64,000 nucleotides of DNA from Calditrichota bacterium. Lineage in GTDB: Bacteria > Zhuqueibacterota > Zhuqueibacteria > Zhuqueibacterales > Geothermadaptataceae. The notes under the pieces are model-generated. The model worked only from the letters and a program-made list of their open reading frames with translations. It searched no databases and was not told where the DNA came from. Position numbers and translations under genes: made by a program. The stretch is taken from NCBI GenBank assembly GCA_008501765.1, contig QQUE01000006.1, positions 1 to 64,000 on the forward strand. Reading direction: 5' to 3'. Position 1 is the stretch's first letter, and each line of letters opens with the position of its first letter. Of this stretch, positions 34,776 through 42,738 are shown one piece after another.

Positions 34776-36101
34776 TTAATCTACATGTTCCACCACGACA
34801 ACGGCGGCAATTGGATCCGGTGCTTTTTCAGGGAGAAAGAGGCGCAGGCCCTCTGTAGTCGATTCCCATTTCAGCTCATTTTTACTTTTATCAGATAAAA
34901 AATATGCCTTGCGAAATTGTAAATCACTCACCGGAATTGTTAAAGTGGCATTGTTCGGCCAATCGAAAACATGCAGGTAGATTTTCCCGGGTTTCTTCGT
35001 ATAGCGCCCCCACTCCGGTTTGCCAAAAGGACTTGCGGAGGTCCCGTAAATTGCTTCGCCATTGATTTTTAACCACCGGCCCATAGCTGCGAGTCGCTTC
35101 ACGCTCGGCTCCGGAATGAGCCCCTCCGAAGTTGGCCCGACATTCAGCAGAAAATTGCCCCCTTTTGAAGCGATATCTATCAATTTGTGGATGAGGTCTT
35201 TTTCCGATTTCCAGTCGTGATCAAATGATTTAAATCCCCAGGTTTTGTTCATCGTCATGCACGATTCCCAGTCAATTCCCGGCAATCCGGTGGCAGGAAT
35301 TTTTTGCTCAGGTGTGCCGAAATCACCGGCAAATCCGTCGCCTTCGTTCATGTCTTTTCTCCCCTGGCTGACACGGTTGTTGATTATCAAGTCTGGTTTC
35401 ATTTGCCGCAACATGGCGTACAACGCTTTGCCTTGCTCCTCCGACCATTCAGGAATCCAGTCGCCGTCGAACCAGAGAACACCGATATCCCCATAGCCTG
35501 AGAGAAGTTCTTTTAGCTGTGGAATCATGTATTCATCGCGGTATTTTGACCAGTTTTCGCTGTTCGCATGCGGGTGATGCCAGTCCATCGTCGAATAATA
35601 AAAACAAAGACGAATCCCTTTTTTTTCACAGGCGGCAGCGAGCTCTTTCAAAATATCACGCTTGAAAGGCGAGAAATCAATAATATCGTAATCCGAAATT
35701 TTGGAATCCCAGAGACAGAAACCATCGTGGTGTTTTGAAGTAATGACGATGTATTTCATTCCAGCATCAGCAGCGATTTGCACCCACGCATCAGCATCGA
35801 ATTTGACGGGATTGAACTGACCAGCGTACTTTTCATATTCGGGAATGGGGATTTTGGCTCGATCCATTATCCATTCACCAATCCCCTCGATCTGTTCGCC
35901 TTTGTAAACTCCTGCTGGAACTGAATAAATGCCCCAGTGAATGAACATGCCGAACCGGGCGTCGCGCCACCATTGTATGCGTGAATTGCGTTCTTCCATC
36001 GTTTCTTTCGCCTGCTTTTTTTCTCCACTTTTGGCTTTAATCGGATAAAATGAGCACAAAATAAGCGTGAGAATTGTGAGAATCTTCATCTTGTTTTTCA
36101 T
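34776..36101 (-). CDS. Alpha-L-fucosidase, glycoside hydrolase family 29
   Basis: The enzyme removes terminal alpha-L-fucose by a retaining mechanism. A signal peptide (ILTILTLILCSFYPIKA) indicates export to the periplasm or beyond. The catalytic barrel (about 38-340) has WWRDARFGMFIHWGIYS, the HHD motif at 124-126 and the nucleophile Asp212 in GVLWFDGDW. NNRVSQGR and GNFLLNVGPTSEG are also typical. A C-terminal beta domain follows. Length, 441 residues, is normal for bacterial GH29. It stands alone rather than in a sugar-use operon. REP-like elements lie about 10 bp past its stop and 29 bp before its start. Confidence 0.92.
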   Translation of the reverse strand: MKNKMKILTILTLILCSFYPIKAKSGEKKQAKETMEERNSRIQWWRDARFGMFIHWGIYSVPAGVYKGEQIEGIGEWIMDRAKIPIPEYEKYAGQFNPVKFDADAWVQIAADAGMKYIVITSKHHDGFCLWDSKISDYDIIDFSPFKRDILKELAAACEKKGIRLCFYYSTMDWHHPHANSENWSKYRDEYMIPQLKELLSGYGDIGVLWFDGDWIPEWSEEQGKALYAMLRQMKPDLIINNRVSQGRKDMNEGDGFAGDFGTPEQKIPATGLPGIDWESCMTMNKTWGFKSFDHDWKSEKDLIHKLIDIASKGGNFLLNVGPTSEGLIPEPSVKRLAAMGRWLKINGEAIYGTSASPFGKPEWGRYTKKPGKIYLHVFDWPNNATLTIPVSDLQFRKAYFLSDKSKNELKWESTTEGLRLFLPEKAPDPIAAVVVVEHVD

Positions 36102-36194
36102 CCATTCCTCCAGTTTGAGATATCAACCAAAGTGCCGCGCACTTATTCTGAATTTATTTATTTTGCGAAATTAAGTTGAAGTCTGATTTTTTAG

Positions 36195-36600
36195 GCTCTC
36201 TTTAAATAACAAGTTGATTATTATACTGTCTCCAGTCAGGTCATATACCAAGCCATTTGAAGCGTGAAGCGCTTTTGCAATTCCCATCCTTGAAAAAGGA
36301 GGGGACAGATTTTGGAGCGTTCAGCGGAAAAATCAGGGGTGGTTTTATGCGATCAGCTACTTTTTTATCAATTTCCAGGCTCATCTCAGCAACCACCCAT
36401 CCAACCTTCGCTTAACGCTCCGGTTGATTTCCCCTCCTTTTCAAGGATGGGAATTTAGAAGCGATCGCTGGATAATTCATACCGTTCCTTTAACAGAGCG
36501 AAATAAAACTCTGTGAGCTCCGTGGCTTTGTGCGAGTTGTTGCCTGAATAATATTTCATTCCAAGCTGTTGGATAATTCATACCGCTTCTTAAACAGAGC
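36195..36600. mobile_element. MITE-like insertion inside a REP element, 9-bp direct flanks
   Basis: The segment is flanked by the 9-bp direct repeat GATTTTTTA at 36185-36193 and 36601-36609. Its ends read GCTCTCTTTAAATAA at the left and, on the other strand, GCTCTGTTTAAGAAG at the right, so they are terminal inverted repeats. It codes for nothing. Inside are a 23-24 bp inverted repeat (36281-36453) and a partial second copy of the right end (36467-36501 versus 36565-36601). This fits a non-autonomous transposable element of about 406 bp. Confidence 0.62.
36281..36453. repeat. Long inverted repeat within the MITE-like insertion
   Basis: The left arm TTCCCATCCTTGAAAAAGGA plus GGGG pairs with CCCCTCCTTTTCAAGGATGG plus GAA, differing by one T. 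Inner pairs GGAGCGTT and AACGCTCC extend the pairing, so the 173 bp can fold as one long imperfect hairpin. Confidence 0.7.
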
Positions 36601-36665
36601 GATTTTTTATAAAAGGCATTTTAAGTGCGCGGCACTTTACTGCGGATGTAGAAAGTATCAAAAGA

Positions 36666-36755
36666 AGTGCCGTGCACTTATCTGATTTTATTTAATTTGA
36701 GAAGTTGAATTGAAAACTCATTTTTAACAAATAGTATTTCAAGTGCGCGGCACTT
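36666..36755. repeat. REP/BIME-like palindromic element, copy 4
   Basis: The left arm AAGTGCCGTGCACTTA and right arm AAGTGCGCGGCACTT enclose a 90-bp unit. The left arm differs from the family consensus by one base and becomes a perfect palindrome AAGTGC...GCACTT. It ends 21 bp from the stop of the M50-like gene and starts about 30 bp after copy 3. Confidence 0.8.
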
Positions 36756-36776
36756 TATCGCGTGATAAAATTGATT

Positions 36777-37562
36777 TTATGAACCCAATCCAAACACCAA
36801 CAGGCGGTTTATCGCAATGCAAAATAAAATGAGAATCAGCAATGAAACAGAAATTTTGTTTTCGAGGTTCGATTTTTCAGGCAACCGATTTTCGGTTTTT
36901 AAAATCACACCATAAGAACTCAGGACGACATACGAACTTGTGAGGGGATACAAAACGCTCAAAAACACGGGAATTGGAAAAGCGAGCAGCGCATTAATTA
37001 GACTTCCAACAATGATGGGAAATAAAATCAGCGAATTTACATACTTTGATTTTTCGGGAGCCTGGGTTTCACGGGGGATAAAATTCGCAAAGTATTTCCC
37101 CATTTTGAGGACGATAAAAATGATTGTTCCAAGTCCAATGACCGCAATAAAAATTCTGTAAAAATAAGGAACTGCAAGTATTTCAGCGACTTTGCCGGTA
37201 TCCCCTTTGGTGGAAAGTGGTGTCAACATGAGATAGCCGAAAAAATTGATAAATCCCAGCAGGCTCATCCACAGAAAAAGCAGAAAACGAACTGAGTTCT
37301 CATGAATTTTAGCAACGATTACTGCGAAAAGGATTCCCTGAAACAGGCTCACGAAAGGGCCTGCCAAAGCGGAGGTAATTTGAACAAAATTACGCAAGCC
37401 GTCACCAGGAGTAGAAACAAAATTATGATATAAAGTCGGATGGGCGCCAAAGATTAAATAAGAGAAAAAATGCCCCAATTCGTGCAGCAATGTCGTTAAA
37501 ATGAAAGCAGAAATAAATACAAGCAAGGAATTGATAAAAACAAATCTGTGCGCGTTCAGCAT
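36777..37562 (-). CDS. M50-like membrane metalloprotease or relative
   Basis: The 261 residues form six or seven membrane helices. The zinc-binding motif HELGH lies at residues 27-31 within the first helix (TTLLHELGHFFSYLIFG), as in M50-type intramembrane proteases. The usual second motif (NxxPxxxLDG) is not clear; GDTGK near 120 could supply an acidic ligand, but this is uncertain. Proteolytic activity is therefore not assured. The gene is alone between REP-like elements and a short hairpin-rich spacer. Substrate unknown. Confidence 0.65.
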   Translation of the reverse strand: MLNAHRFVFINSLLVFISAFILTTLLHELGHFFSYLIFGAHPTLYHNFVSTPGDGLRNFVQITSALAGPFVSLFQGILFAVIVAKIHENSVRFLLFLWMSLLGFINFFGYLMLTPLSTKGDTGKVAEILAVPYFYRIFIAVIGLGTIIFIVLKMGKYFANFIPRETQAPEKSKYVNSLILFPIIVGSLINALLAFPIPVFLSVLYPLTSSYVVLSSYGVILKTENRLPEKSNLENKISVSLLILILFCIAINRLLVFGLGS

Positions 37563-37670
37563 GATTTTCTCTTTCCTGTTATTTTTCCTGGATATTTTTA
37601 ACCACTAAAAATAGCTCATAGCCCTGCGTCGAACATCCCACTGATTTATGCTCTGGACGAGCACAAATCG

Positions 37671-37715
37671 TCTCCCTTCAAAGGGAGATTTAAATGTCCC
37701 CCTTTGAAGAGGGAT
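37671..37715. repeat. Paired short hairpins downstream of the NmrA-like gene
   Basis: TCTCCCTT and AAGGGAGA form a tight 8-bp hairpin with a 2-base loop at 37671-37688. It is followed by TCCCCCTTTGAAGAGGGA, an imperfect second hairpin. Such CCCTTTGAAGGGG motifs are frequent intergenic repeats. A clear T run is lacking, so I do not call a terminator. Confidence 0.45.
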
Positions 37716-37806
37716 ATTAAATTTTACCTCAATACAAGTCAGCCACAAGTGCAATTGGCACGAATTCAACAATTTATTTAAATCAAAAAAATCTTCAGTA
37801 TATCTC

Positions 37807-38553
37807 TCACCAGCAAATTCCGACCGCTGCCCCAATATTGGAATCATCCGTGAGCTGATCGAGCATGAACGCAGCCACATCAGCACGTGAAATATTGACT
37901 GTTGTTATAAAATTGCCAATATCAGCACCGTGGCGAATTTTAATCCTTTTTTTTCGGTTTGTCAACACACCCGGCCGCACGATGACCCAATCGGCGGCGC
38001 TTTCTGCAATCAATTTTTCCTGCCGTGTTTTATCCCAAAAATAGAATGGCAATATGACCGGAATGGTGAAAAATGTATAGTAAAGTCCCATCCGTCCTGC
38101 GCTGCTGCCGATGCCGAGCGACGTCTCACAAACGAAGCGTTTGACGTTGTGTTTTTCCATGGCCTGCAGGATGGTGCGGGTGCCTTCGGAAAGAATGCGC
38201 GTTGGGCGGAAAAATTGCTTGTGGCCGAGGGCAGAAACCACCGCGTCCTGGCCTTGCACGGCCGCATCGACCGTGGCCGAATCGAGGACATTCCCTTGCA
38301 AAATTTTAAGCTGTGGATGTTCGATATCCATTTTTGCCGTATTGCGCACCAGCACCGTCACTGAAAAACCACGCTCAAGCGCCTGCGCAACGAGCTGCCG
38401 CCCGGTTCCACCAGTCGCGCCGATAATGAGAATATTTTGGGGCTGAATAGCGGATTTTTCCACAGCAATTTTGGAAGGTGACCGCACCCCATTACGCCAA
38501 AGTGCGACAGAAAGAACAACGGCATAGAGTAAAAAAAGAATAAGATAGATCAT
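37807..38553 (-). CDS. NmrA/SDR-type NAD(P)-binding protein with membrane anchor
   Basis: The start is set at the ATG ending at 38553, preceded by GGGGAGCGGG; the longer open frame adds 50 residues without recognisable features. The protein then begins with a single helix (MIYLILFLLYAVVLSVALW). The Rossmann fold opens NILIIGATGGTGRQLV (GxxGxxG). Further atypical-SDR motifs are LQGNVLDSATV, QDAVVSALG and DWVIVRPGVLTN. About 248 residues fit the NmrA/SDR-a5 group, which bind NAD(P) and act as reductases or redox sensors. The substrate cannot be read from sequence. Confidence 0.82.
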   Translation of the reverse strand: MIYLILFLLYAVVLSVALWRNGVRSPSKIAVEKSAIQPQNILIIGATGGTGRQLVAQALERGFSVTVLVRNTAKMDIEHPQLKILQGNVLDSATVDAAVQGQDAVVSALGHKQFFRPTRILSEGTRTILQAMEKHNVKRFVCETSLGIGSSAGRMGLYYTFFTIPVILPFYFWDKTRQEKLIAESAADWVIVRPGVLTNRKKRIKIRHGADIGNFITTVNISRADVAAFMLDQLTDDSNIGAAVGICW

Positions 38554-38796
38554 CGGTTTGCCCGCTCCCCGGAATGGTATTTTGCATTTATAAAAATATA
38601 CGCAGATTAAATCGCGTGTGCAAGCTCCGAATGTGGAAGCTGAAAGGGGGCTATTTTTTTTGTCATTCAGCAGGAATCTTTTTCGGTTTGGCTTAATTAT
38701 CACCCCTTGTGCTGAATTCGATGGAATTCAGATTGAGAGATTTATTATTCCATCCGGCAGATTTTTAGCCGAAATGAAGTTTTGCGCGAGAATCGC

Positions 38797-39112
38797 GAAG
38801 CGGCAGGCCACTCGGGATGCTTTGTGTGGAAGTCGGGTTTTTCGGCAAGCTCAATGTCCGGCGTTTTTTCATTTCTGCAGGTTCAATGCGGGTGTCCGCC
38901 CCCTCGGTACGTCCTGTCTTGGAAGCGGCAGGACACTCGGGATGCTTTGTGTGGAAGTCGGGTTTTTCGGCAAGCTCAATGAGCGGCATTTTTTCATTTC
39001 TACAGGATCGATGCTGGTGTCCGCCCCCTCGGTACATCCTGCCTGGGAAGCGGCAGGATAATCGGGATGCTTTGTGTGGAAGTCGGGCATTTCGACAAGC
39101 TCAATGAGCGGT
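38797..39112. repeat. 125-bp tandem repeat array, two full units and one partial
   Basis: Units begin GAAGCGGCAGG at 38797, 38922 and 39047, exactly 125 bp apart, and share TCGGGATGCTTTGTGTGGAAG and TTTCGRCAAGCTCAATG. The third unit stops near 39112. A hairpin sits at each of the two internal junctions. Since 125 is not a multiple of three, open frames across the array change frame in each unit and are unlikely to be coding. The wider gap 38554-39268 shows nothing else. Confidence 0.85.
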
Positions 39113-39268
39113 GTTGGGATGCCTCGATTGGTTGTTATAAATATATTTTGATATTGTACCCACAATTCTTATTCTTTTCTGTATTATTTAATAAACATTT
39201 TTCATCTTTGCCCGTCCTTCATTTATTGTCTATCAAAAAACTCATCATAACCAGAAGGAGAATTTTTT

Positions 39269-42200
39269 ATGAAATGGCGTTGGTTGGTCTTCGCTTTAAT
39301 TTTAATTGGTTCTTTTGCCCAGGCTGAGGAGGCCCGCTTGTTGCGCTTTCCGGCCACAAATGACGATCAAATTGTATTCACTTTTGCCGGCGATTTGTAC
39401 ACAGTCAATATCGACGGCGGCGTGGCGCGCAAGCTGACTAACCACGATGGTTACGAAATGTTCGCCCGCTTTTCGCCGGATGGCAAAACGCTGGCTTTCA
39501 CCGGACAATACGACGGCAACACCGAAGTTTTTACCATGCCGGCAAGCGGCGGCTCGCCGCAACGTTTGACGTTCACCGCTACCCTCGGCCGCGACGATAT
39601 CGCCGACCGTATGGGGCCGAACAATATTGTTATGGCGTGGAAAAATGACGGCTCGCAAATCGCGTTTCGTTCGCGCATGCGTTCGTTCAACTCGTTTAAT
39701 GGCTCACTCTATCTCGTCGATTTAAAAGGCAATCTGCCGCAGGAAATTCCCGTCATGCGCGGTGGTTTTCTCTCCTTTTCACCGGACGATAAAAAGATGG
39801 CTTACAACCGCATCTTCCGTGAATTTCGTACCTGGAAAAGATACCGCGGCGGCATGGCTGACGAAGTGTGGGTCTTCGATTTTGCAACGAAAAAGATTGA
39901 AAATATTTCCAAGAACGAGGCGCAAGACATCATCCCAATGTGGATCGGCGACAAAATTTATTTTCTCTCCGACCGCGACAAGCGCTTCAACCTCTACGTT
40001 TACGATACAACGACCAAAACCACAACCAAGCTCACCAATTATACCGAATTCGATATCAAGTTTCCTTCCGCAGGCAAGGAAAATATCGTTTATGAAAACG
40101 GTGGTTTTATCTACAAATTTAATCTGGCCAGCGGCCAGGCTACCAAAGTAAATATTACAATTGCTGAAGACATGTTGAGCAGCCGCAGGGCCATTCTCAA
40201 AGCCAAAGAAAATATCACCAATTTCGAAATTGCACCCGATGGTAAACGCGCGCTTTTCGGCGCCCGTGGCGATGTTTTCACCGTGCCGGCAAAAGAAGGT
40301 TTGACCTACAATCTCACACAAACACCGGCGGTGCACGAGCGCAATTCCAAATGGTCGCCGGACGGGCAATGGATTGCTTATATTTCCGACCAAACTGGTG
40401 AAGATGAGATTTTTATGCGCAAAGCCGACGGCTCCGATAAACCTGTGCAGGTGACGAAAAATGCAGAAACTTACAAGTATCAAATGTATTGGTCGCCCGA
40501 CAGCAAAAAATTGCTCTGGGCTGATCGCAAGCAGCGCTTGCGTTTCATCGATGTCGCCTCGAAGACAGTGACCGAAGTTGTGCAGGCAACAGCGTGGGAA
40601 GTCCGCAATTACACCTGGTCGCCAGACAGCAAGTGGATTGCCTACACATTTCCCGAAGAAGAGGTGATGAACCGAATTTATATGTACTCAGTCGCCTCCG
40701 GAAAATCAACTCCTGTTACCGACGGCTGGTATTCTTCCGGCAATGCAGCTTTCAGCTCGGATGGAAAATACCTGCTTTTCACCTCCAACCGCGATTTTTC
40801 CCCATCGTACAGTTGGACGGAGTGGAACCATTCGTACCAGGATATGGCAAAGGTCTATCTCGTAACGCTCGACAAAAACACACCTTCGCCATTCGCGCCT
40901 GAAAATGACACCGTGGCTGTGAAAAAAGACGAGAAAAAAGCGGATGCCAAATCTAAAAAAGAAGAGAAGAAAAAGGAAACGCCCAAAATCACAAAGGTTG
41001 ATTTGGACGGAATTCTCGATCGCATCGTCGTGTTGCCTGTCGAAGCATCGCGCTATTTTAACCTGGGCGCTGTCGGATCGAAGGTGTATTACAACCGCAA
41101 TGGTTCCGACGATAAAAAAACAGTGCTGATGTTATATGATCTCGAAAAAGAGAAAGAAACCGAGCTGGGAAATATCAACGGCTACGAATTTTCGGCTGAT
41201 TTTAAGAAAATGCTGGTGGTTGCAAATGGCAGTTATGCAATTATCGATTTGCCCTCCGGAACTATAAAAATGGATGAAAAACTCGACGTCTCAAATATGG
41301 AGTACGTGGCAGATTATCAGGCCGAATGGCAGCAGATTTTCACTGAATCCTGGCGGCAAATGCGCGAATTTTTCTACGTCCCCAATATGCACGGTTTAGA
41401 CTGGGAAGCTGTTCGGGTTAAATATCAGCCGCTGGTAAAATATGCGCACCATCGCAATGATTTGACCTACATTATTGGTGAAATGATTGGTGAATTGAAC
41501 GTCGGGCACGCCTACGTTGGCGGCGGTGATCGACCGAAACCCGCCCGCATACAAACTGGATTGCTGGGCGCTGAATTGGCAAAAGACGGCTCCGGGTATT
41601 TTAAAATTACCAGGATTCTTAAAGGTGAAAATTGGACCGGAAACCGGAAATCGCCACTGACGGCAATCGGCGTTAACGCGAAAGAGGGCGAATATATTGT
41701 CGCAGTCAATGGTGTTTCGACTAAAAATATGGCCAATTTATTCATAGCGCTGGTTGGAAAAGCCGGAAAATCCGTGGAGTTGAGCCTGAATAGTCAGGCC
41801 GCCGAAGCCGGCAGCCGTAAAGTATTGGTTCAACCCATCGCAGACGAATCCGGGCTTTACTATTACAATTGGGTCAACGAGAATATTGCCAAAGTGAATA
41901 AAGCCACTGGCGGCAAAGTGGGTTACTTGCATATCCCCGATATGGGGCCGGGTGGATTGAATGAATTTGTAAAACGATTTTACCCGCAATTGCGCAAAAA
42001 AGCGTTGATCGTCGATGTGCGCGGCAATGGCGGCGGCAATGTTTCGCCGATGATTATCGAACGTCTGCGCCGGGAAGCGGTGATGATAAACGTCGCCAGA
42101 AACGCCTCGCCGGGTGTCAATCCAGGCTCGACGATTTACGGCCCGATTATTTGTCTCGCCGATGAATTCTCTGCCTCTGACGGCGATATTTTTGCATATC

Positions 42201-42517
42201 GCTTTAAAGAACACAAGCTCGGAAAAGTCGTTGGCAAGCGCACGTGGGGCGGGGTTGTCGGTATTCGTGGCTCACTGCCGTTCATCGACGGCGGCGATTT
42301 GCGCAAGCCTGAATTTTCCCGTTACGATCTCGAAGGCCAGAAATGGTTGATGGAAGGGTATGGCGTTGAACCGGATATTTTCGTCGATAATGATCCGCAC
42401 AAAGAATATCTCGGCGAAGACGAGCAACTCAACCGTGCCATCAGCGAGATTCTGCAAGATTTGGCAAATGAGGAGAAACAAATTCCTGGCAGGCCAGCGG
42501 CTCCAGATAAGAAATAA
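39269..42517 (+). CDS. Tricorn-type S41 serine protease
   Basis: The 1082-residue protein matches the tricorn protease architecture. A signal peptide (LVFALILIGSFAQA) is followed by two beta-propellers (about 25-310 and 315-570) with repeated FSPDGK and WSPDSK blades. A Lys/Glu-rich linker, helical C1 domain, PDZ domain (about 770-860) and C2 protease domain come next. The nucleophile is Ser970 in DEFSASDGDIF, close to Ser965 of the archaeal enzyme; GKRTWGGVVGIRG follows. Tricorn enzymes degrade peptides of about 6-12 residues to smaller products. A strong ribosome site AGAAGGAG lies 8 bp before the ATG. The signal peptide places this enzyme in the periplasm. Confidence 0.93.
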   Translation: MKWRWLVFALILIGSFAQAEEARLLRFPATNDDQIVFTFAGDLYTVNIDGGVARKLTNHDGYEMFARFSPDGKTLAFTGQYDGNTEVFTMPASGGSPQRLTFTATLGRDDIADRMGPNNIVMAWKNDGSQIAFRSRMRSFNSFNGSLYLVDLKGNLPQEIPVMRGGFLSFSPDDKKMAYNRIFREFRTWKRYRGGMADEVWVFDFATKKIENISKNEAQDIIPMWIGDKIYFLSDRDKRFNLYVYDTTTKTTTKLTNYTEFDIKFPSAGKENIVYENGGFIYKFNLASGQATKVNITIAEDMLSSRRAILKAKENITNFEIAPDGKRALFGARGDVFTVPAKEGLTYNLTQTPAVHERNSKWSPDGQWIAYISDQTGEDEIFMRKADGSDKPVQVTKNAETYKYQMYWSPDSKKLLWADRKQRLRFIDVASKTVTEVVQATAWEVRNYTWSPDSKWIAYTFPEEEVMNRIYMYSVASGKSTPVTDGWYSSGNAAFSSDGKYLLFTSNRDFSPSYSWTEWNHSYQDMAKVYLVTLDKNTPSPFAPENDTVAVKKDEKKADAKSKKEEKKKETPKITKVDLDGILDRIVVLPVEASRYFNLGAVGSKVYYNRNGSDDKKTVLMLYDLEKEKETELGNINGYEFSADFKKMLVVANGSYAIIDLPSGTIKMDEKLDVSNMEYVADYQAEWQQIFTESWRQMREFFYVPNMHGLDWEAVRVKYQPLVKYAHHRNDLTYIIGEMIGELNVGHAYVGGGDRPKPARIQTGLLGAELAKDGSGYFKITRILKGENWTGNRKSPLTAIGVNAKEGEYIVAVNGVSTKNMANLFIALVGKAGKSVELSLNSQAAEAGSRKVLVQPIADESGLYYYNWVNENIAKVNKATGGKVGYLHIPDMGPGGLNEFVKRFYPQLRKKALIVDVRGNGGGNVSPMIIERLRREAVMINVARNASPGVNPGSTIYGPIICLADEFSASDGDIFAYRFKEHKLGKVVGKRTWGGVVGIRGSLPFIDGGDLRKPEFSRYDLEGQKWLMEGYGVEPDIFVDNDPHKEYLGEDEQLNRAISEILQDLANEEKQIPGRPAAPDKK

Positions 42518-42568
42518 TAAATCGTTGTGTAAAATTGATTTTCATTACCTTTTTCGTCTCCTCGACCT

Positions 42569-42645
42569 GTCATTCCCGCTAGCATTTAGCGGGAATCCAT
42601 AATTGAACATGCACTGGATCCCCGATAAAAGCATACGGGGATGAC
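42569..42645. repeat. Dispersed GTCATYCCCGC-type palindromic repeat, copy 2
   Basis: It starts GTCATTCCCGC and ends GGGGATGAC. Two hairpins lie inside: CCCGCTA...TTAGCGGG and ATCCCCG...CGGGGAT. It is related to 9423-9504. It lies between two convergent genes. Confidence 0.65.
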
Positions 42646-42713
42646 AAAATTTGGAAATTTTAAGTAGATTTCTTTAATTTTGCACAACGGGTATAATATA
42701 ATTTGTTGATGTC

Positions 42714-42738
42714 AAAGCCCGGCCTAAACCGGGCTTTT
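42714..42738. terminator. Bidirectional terminator between convergent genes
   Basis: The hairpin AAAGCCCGG-CCTAAA-CCGGGCTTT has a 9-bp stem with A and T runs at its feet. It sits between the tricorn gene (plus) and the ABC exporter gene (minus), touching the latter's stop codon. It should work in both directions. Confidence 0.8.

Larger units (their letters stand above)
36130..36637. repeat. REP/BIME-like palindromic element, copy 3, interrupted
   Basis: The arms AGTGCCGCGCACTTA (36131-36145) and TAAGTGCGCGGCACT (36622-36636) are perfect inverted repeats but lie about 500 bp apart. Sequence inside the left arm resembles the inside of copy 4 (TCTGAATTTATTTATTTT versus TCTGATTTTATTTAATTT). Removing 36194-36609 leaves a unit of about 92 bp, the size of the other copies. 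The middle is a separate insertion, listed next. Confidence 0.75.

Noticed and set aside
36102-36776. CRISPR array, suggested by the density of repeats
   Set aside because: Repeats are inverted pairs at irregular spacing with conserved, not variable, interiors, and no cas genes are nearby. No CRISPR array was seen anywhere in the window.
37605-37886. Open frame of 93 codons on the minus strand
   Set aside because: It overlaps the end of the NmrA-like gene in another frame and runs through short intergenic hairpins.
38618-39107. Several overlapping open frames of 66-147 codons in the region before the tricorn gene
   Set aside because: They run through a tandem repeat with a 125-bp period, which is not divisible by three, so each unit is read in a different frame. 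None has recognisable protein features.
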